A stretch of DNA of 10,686 nt, from the NCBI GenBank assembly GCA_027340645.1, contig DAHWQN010000014.1, positions 1-10,686 of the forward strand, given 5' to 3'. The stretch comes from Microcaldota archaeon (GTDB lineage: Archaea; Micrarchaeota; Micrarchaeia; Micrarchaeales; CABMGC01). The notes beneath the pieces were generated by a model. It had not been told where the DNA came from, did no database searches, and saw nothing but the letters and a program-made list of their open reading frames with translations. This document shows positions 8,401-10,686 of this stretch, one piece after another. The translations under genes were made by a program, and so were the position numbers. The first letter of the stretch is position 1, and each line of letters starts with the position of its first letter.

Positions 8401-8989
8401 TTTCGTAACCGGCACATCGCAGTGCGAGATAAGCCACGACCCTGTGTATATAAGCATACCAGAGAATCCTTCAATAAGCGACTACTGCAGCTTTTCGAAC
8501 TCTTCAATTGTAGCAGTGCATGTGCTTATGACCACTGGCGAGACAGTGCCGCAGCTGCTCAATCAGACATACTGTGTTGCCACATCAGCTCCAAATAATG
8601 GCACCGCACTCAAGGTTTACTATGCAAACGGCACAAAGGCCAACATACTCGTCGGTCTCAACAGTGAGTTCTACAACGGTGCAGTGCAGTTCACGCAGAA
8701 CGGCCCAACATACCTACAGTTCATGGCAGTCTACCTGCCTAACGGCCCTAATGATACAATAAAGAATGCTCCAACGTACTTCTACAACTCCAACTATTAC
8801 AGAGGCTTCTTCTTAGGCGATCTCTCCAACCAATTCACGTTGGCGTATCCCGGGCCTTTCAATGGTATAAACTACATAAACTTTACTGATCCGGTAGTGA
8901 TATTTAAGCTAAACAACTATACAGCATCACTGCCTACTCACACTCCTAAGCCCAGCTGGGTGGTGAACAACTATACGCTGCCAGGCTGA
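5456..8989 (+). CDS. aglB: Oligosaccharyltransferase AglB/STT3 with extended N-terminus
   Basis: The membrane enzyme that moves a lipid-linked glycan to Asn in N-X-S/T sequons on the outer face of the membrane. Diagnostic motifs: FDPYFD (D304) in the first external loop, TVQE (685-688) matching the archaeal TIXE motif, and WWDYG (882-886) opening the soluble C-terminal domain. The second acidic loop motif appears as GEQLLEP (E421, E425). At 1177 residues it is long. Before the canonical first helix (about 278-300) lie three extra hydrophobic segments (about 1-28, 36-62, 72-95), a charged His/Glu-rich coiled-coil-like region (about 120-222) and two more hydrophobic segments. The C-terminal domain has several Cys and ten sequons after residue 882. 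Starts GTG 5456, GTG 5465 and ATG 5471 are all possible and change only the first residues. It is divergent from the reductase/surface-protein cluster and followed by a glycosyltransferase. Confidence 0.93.
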   Translation: MSCVFMIAAVIIGILSIVVPGFFLALALLKRTGMHMLEIFLIGIFFGVLFPPTMVWLESYLMNYIHIFSFSAGLYNADVIVLTIIGLVLSYWQGALTWDILPSFMRFGRSPSTYTRAKVVTSGSISADYRQRIAELRGKISRLNIDMKIVREHEQEELDLHKKHEEEIHILNQRGAGTEETESVKKHHENQEHRLFEDHEREEQMLLSHEDSTQQAHGQGQRQWTTIAAIILTLLAILDTAIAGFNVYTLVTFGVLITIIPIFGFFANKDRRNIVWVVLLLLMLVAFGSRIANIAFSPHFFEFDPYFDMISTQEILTYGYQLFTNHAAWPVLVNGTVQRIQPVVPYLEAYWYQLATPVSGTAINTSLLSIVSSIYPPLLAALLVFVVFMFVYHIYGDIPALIAGGLAVAMPTLITTYIAGEQLLEPWGITALFFFFAAYLLAVRNPNEKRYAILAGIAFVSNFLGAHYYTVTSGILAVYILLQSVINSIRNKNDISFYKMNAIVLIVIIIGYIAYAPYNAVYGGGVPSFLGIPTIVAFPLVALIFGFIVSLLTDTLDHKSIPRSLAGIATKTSSWFNANTSISIALSLIGLLLIVIGLFLLPVIILPGLLILSIFGVFSIIIGVVRGGWLGIERHKKTYARFAVIIVLGLLLIVAILFTPLGNSVRKYLNLSIRFTTPSSPLFMTVQEYAPTGLSYNFGSSGFFGIIAADLGGFPVVLWLVLIVYAAIEAYNIVVKDSKSSIFSMTILAILAAAGMSEVKYLPHFGVVYIIAFAAVFAEIVAFIVKNKSAIEWRYVLYIFYAIIVVVESFSIIQVLSAAAAFSGVQENSAAYNTACNSMATGNYTNVVGATMFCNQVPAAWIAATTWMSQNIGPLGPRVLAWWDYGDWINWFGNTNAVIRGDNAVAELDYDTAARFVLGINSSFGPSALAQFMNQNTLQSQYVLFDYQLVPKWSALDFLACVDQNQTSQAFAESQGTKYGVNFVTGTSQCEISHDPVYISIPENPSISDYCSFSNSSIVAVHVLMTTGETVPQLLNQTYCVATSAPNNGTALKVYYANGTKANILVGLNSEFYNGAVQFTQNGPTYLQFMAVYLPNGPNDTIKNAPTYFYNSNYYRGFFLGDLSNQFTLAYPGPFNGINYINFTDPVVIFKLNNYTASLPTHTPKPSWVVNNYTLPG

Positions 8990-8996
8990 TGCGCAG

Positions 8997-9006
8997 CTAT
9001 AAAAAG
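8997..9006 (+). promoter_or_regulatory. TATA box of the GT4 gene
   Basis: CTATAAAAAG is centred about 29 nt before ATG 9030, predicting a nearly leaderless transcript starting around 9026. It lies in the 40-nt gap after the aglB stop, so the glycosyltransferase can be transcribed separately even if read-through from aglB also occurs. Confidence 0.55.
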
Positions 9007-9029
9007 AAGATTTGCGATATCTTCAGCGT

Positions 9030-10160
9030 ATGAAACTTATAATTATCCAGCCCTACTTAAATCTTAGAGGCGGCGCCGAGCGTGTAATGCTCAAGATAGC
9101 GCAGCATTACGATGCAAAGATATACACACTAGAGTATTCTCCAAATACCACCTTTCCTGAGTTCAAGGACACAAATATTCAGATAGTTGGCAAGAAGGTG
9201 CCGCTTTCTGAAATGCTGCCGTACAGGGCATCCCAGGGCTTAAGGTATGGATACAACTTCTACAACATGCAGATAAAAGAGGATTACGACGTTCTCAACG
9301 CGCACATATCTCCGAGTGAATGGATAAGGCACAAAAACCTGCGCGTTCTATGGTACTGCCATACTCCACCCAGAGAGGTATATGACCTTTACGAGTCAAG
9401 GATGCGCAACAGGTCCTACCGGCAGAAAATCATCTATTCTACAATGGCAAAAACATACAAATTCATATCCAACCGTGTCGTCAAGAGCATAGAGGAGATA
9501 GCAACCAACAGCACAAACACACAGGAAAGGATAAAGAAGTATTACGGCAAAAATTCCATAGTTATAAACCCTGGTATAGATTTCAAGGATTACTGGAATG
9601 AAGGCGATGGGAAATACTTCCTATGTCCTTCCAGGCTAACGCCAAACAAGCGCCAGGATTATATCATAGAGGCATACAAGAAGTTTTGTGCGAAGAGCAA
9701 AAGGAGGTATGGGCTTGTCCTTGCAGGTGCGCTATCATCTGATCCTGAGCATCAAGAATACTACAAAAAGCTCGTGCAGCTGGCCCGTGGCCTTGATGTC
9801 AAGATTCAGGCAAACCTTCCAGAAAAAGACATGAAGGAAATGTATGCTAACGCAACTGCGGTACTCCTCGCTCCGCAGAATGAGGATTTCGGAATAGTAT
9901 ACCTAGAGGCAATGTCGAGTTCAAAGCCAGTCATATCCGTTAACGAAGGAGAGCCGCGAAGGCTTGTGCATGAAGGCAAAACTGGTTTTCTTGTAAATTC
10001 GCCGCAGCACATGTGTGATCGGATGCTTGAACTTTTGGCTGACAAGCCATTGATTGAGAGAATGGGTAAGAATGCAAGAAACGATGTTGAGACTAAATAC
10101 TCCTGGGATAAGTTCTTCAAGAAGTTCGACACCGTTATTGCGCAGGTGAAAGAAAAATAG
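9030..10160 (+). CDS. GT4-family glycosyltransferase (GT-B fold)
   Basis: A 376-residue cytoplasmic enzyme predicted to transfer a sugar from a nucleotide donor with retention of configuration. The N-terminal Rossmann half starts MKLIIIQPYLNLRGGAERVM, with the GGAE acceptor-side motif. The C-terminal donor half shows SRLTPNKR (R202 and K207, phosphate contacts), LVLAGALSS, and the EX7E motif E285-DFGIVYL-E293, followed by GEPRRLVHEGKTGFLV. Length is normal for the family and there is no membrane helix. ATG 9030 is chosen over TTG 9012 because it begins the first beta strand directly and the TATA box at 8997 would place transcription after the TTG. Position after aglB suggests a role in assembling the lipid-linked glycan used for N-glycosylation (inference). 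Donor and acceptor sugars cannot be told from sequence. Confidence 0.9.
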   Translation: MKLIIIQPYLNLRGGAERVMLKIAQHYDAKIYTLEYSPNTTFPEFKDTNIQIVGKKVPLSEMLPYRASQGLRYGYNFYNMQIKEDYDVLNAHISPSEWIRHKNLRVLWYCHTPPREVYDLYESRMRNRSYRQKIIYSTMAKTYKFISNRVVKSIEEIATNSTNTQERIKKYYGKNSIVINPGIDFKDYWNEGDGKYFLCPSRLTPNKRQDYIIEAYKKFCAKSKRRYGLVLAGALSSDPEHQEYYKKLVQLARGLDVKIQANLPEKDMKEMYANATAVLLAPQNEDFGIVYLEAMSSSKPVISVNEGEPRRLVHEGKTGFLVNSPQHMCDRMLELLADKPLIERMGKNARNDVETKYSWDKFFKKFDTVIAQVKEK

Positions 10161-10178
10161 TTGATTGCGCATATGCGC
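10153..10178 (-). terminator. Palindrome plus T-run after the half-TBP gene
   Basis: In the 22-nt gap between two convergent genes is a perfect 12-bp palindrome, gcgcatatgcgc (10167-10178). On the minus strand it is followed after 9 nt by five T residues (10157-10153), which lie in the end of the glycosyltransferase gene. The layout resembles a terminator for the leftward gene, but the palindrome has no real loop, so the T-run may be the active part. Confidence 0.3.
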
Positions 10179-10182
10179 TTGC

Positions 10183-10509
10183 CTACTTCGATGGTGTTAT
10201 AACATAGTGCGATATTACCTTGGCTGCACGCTCAAGCACTATCTTGATGTTTTTCTCGGTATTTGAGCCTGTGCAGATAAGCTTGCCGTTCTTGAATAGT
10301 ATTATCACAGCCTTTGGCTCCTTTATGCGGAATATCGCTCCAGGAAACTGCTCGGGCTCGTAGTCGACCTCCTTGACATTCTTTGACAGAGAGAAAAGGT
10401 CTATGTTAGCATGCAGGTCTGAACTGACCACTATATTCTGTATCTTTATCTGTGGGTTGATCCGTGCACGCAAACTCTTCGAAGGCTTTGCCGGAGTTTT
10501 CTTTGCCAA
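10183..10509 (-). CDS. Single-repeat TATA-binding protein (half-TBP)
   Basis: A 108-residue protein containing one copy of the TBP repeat instead of the usual two. Normal archaeal TBP is about 180-200 residues. After a basic N-terminus (AKKTPAKPSKSLRAR) comes IKIQNIVVSSDL, then YEPEQFPGAIFRIKEPKAV, IILFKNGKLICTG and a final helix. This matches the C-terminal (TFB-contacting) repeat of archaeal TBP best. Both Phe positions that wedge into the TATA box are present (QFPG and ILF). A stop at 10542-10540 in the same frame, and another gene's end before it, exclude a missed N-terminal half. TTG 10509 is preferred over TTG 10530 because the TATA box centred at 10543 places transcription near 10517. 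It could bind DNA as a homodimer or modulate a full-length TBP encoded elsewhere (inference). Confidence 0.88.
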   Translation of the reverse strand: MAKKTPAKPSKSLRARINPQIKIQNIVVSSDLHANIDLFSLSKNVKEVDYEPEQFPGAIFRIKEPKAVIILFKNGKLICTGSNTEKNIKIVLERAAKVISHYVITPSK

Positions 10510-10534
10510 ATTATCACAGTATATTATCAAGCAA

Positions 10535-10550
10535 AGCCTTTATAAAGGCT
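10535..10550 (-). promoter_or_regulatory. Palindromic TATA box of the half-TBP gene
   Basis: AGCCTTTATAAAGGCT is a perfect 16-bp palindrome with a consensus archaeal TATA box at its centre, about 34 nt before TTG 10509 and about 25 nt before the predicted start near 10517. The symmetry gives no strand preference by itself, so direction would depend on flanking BRE contacts. It is a candidate autoregulatory site for the protein it drives. Confidence 0.65.
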
Positions 10551-10584
10551 ACTTAGTTCCAACCCCTAATTAGGCTTGCAGAGC

Positions 10585-10686
10585 TTAATTGATAGTCGCT
10601 GCGCCGCGTCCGTCTTGCTTATTACGATTCCTGCGCAATTCAGTGATAATCCAAGCCACGCCAACACCAATTGCAGTTGCAAATCC
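10585..10686 (-). CDS. C-terminal end of an unidentified membrane protein (partial)
   Basis: A frame open from the right edge to a TAA at 10587-10585 encodes the last 33 residues of a protein. A hydrophobic stretch (GFATAIGVGVAWIIT) resembles the end of a transmembrane helix and is followed by a basic polar tail (ELRRNRNKQDGRGAATIN), as expected for a cytosolic C-terminus. Composition fits coding sequence, but too little is present to name a family. It lies 34 bp upstream of the half-TBP TATA element, in the same direction, and that gene has its own promoter. Confidence 0.55.
   Translation of the reverse strand, partial: GFATAIGVGVAWIITELRRNRNKQDGRGAATIN

Noticed and set aside
9806..10172. 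Two minus-strand open frames of 108 and 83 codons across the end of the GT4 gene
   Set aside because: They overlap the EX7E donor-binding region, which is clearly coding on the plus strand, and show no protein family features.
10167..10178. 12-bp palindrome considered as a regulator operator
   Set aside because: It sits between two convergent stop codons with no promoter next to it, so a 3'-end role is more plausible.

Overview
The window looks archaeal, most likely from a small-genome DPANN-type lineage such as Micrarchaeota/ARMAN (inference). The evidence is an AglB-type oligosaccharyltransferase, a TBP-fold transcription factor, a geranylgeranyl-reductase-family flavoprotein, class III (type IV pilin-like) signal peptides on large lectin-like surface proteins, strong TATA boxes 25-30 nt before start codons, and frequent GTG/TTG starts. 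Gene density is high and gaps are short.

Layout. Bases 34-192 (+) are a short reading frame that looks like the C-terminal end of a protein; it is cut off by an in-frame stop near the left edge. A leftward (-) cluster follows, in transcription order: a geranylgeranyl reductase family protein (5363-4260), a 505-residue pilin-signal/DUF2341/lectin-like surface protein (4260-2743) whose ATG overlaps the preceding stop by one base, and an 835-residue paralogue with two DUF2341+lectin modules (2729-222). Divergent from this cluster, across a promoter region of about 90 bp, are a 1177-residue AglB/STT3 with a long extra N-terminal region (5456-8989, +) and a GT4 glycosyltransferase (9030-10160, +) with its own TATA box. 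Convergent with these is a TBP-like protein with only one TBP repeat (10509-10183, -). The end of an unidentified membrane protein (10686-10585, -) closes the window.

Functional reading (inference). The middle of the window resembles an N-glycosylation and surface-protein island. The GT4 enzyme could help build the lipid-linked glycan, and AglB would transfer it. The reductase could saturate the polyprenyl/dolichol carrier or membrane lipids. The two secreted pilin-lectin proteins, the larger of which carries many N-X-S/T sequons, are plausible acceptors.

The most unusual item is the free-standing half-TBP. An in-frame stop 10 bases above its earliest possible start, and an unrelated gene before that, exclude an attached N-terminal half. 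Its own TATA box sits inside a perfect 16-bp palindrome, the symmetry expected for a site bound by a symmetric TBP homodimer.
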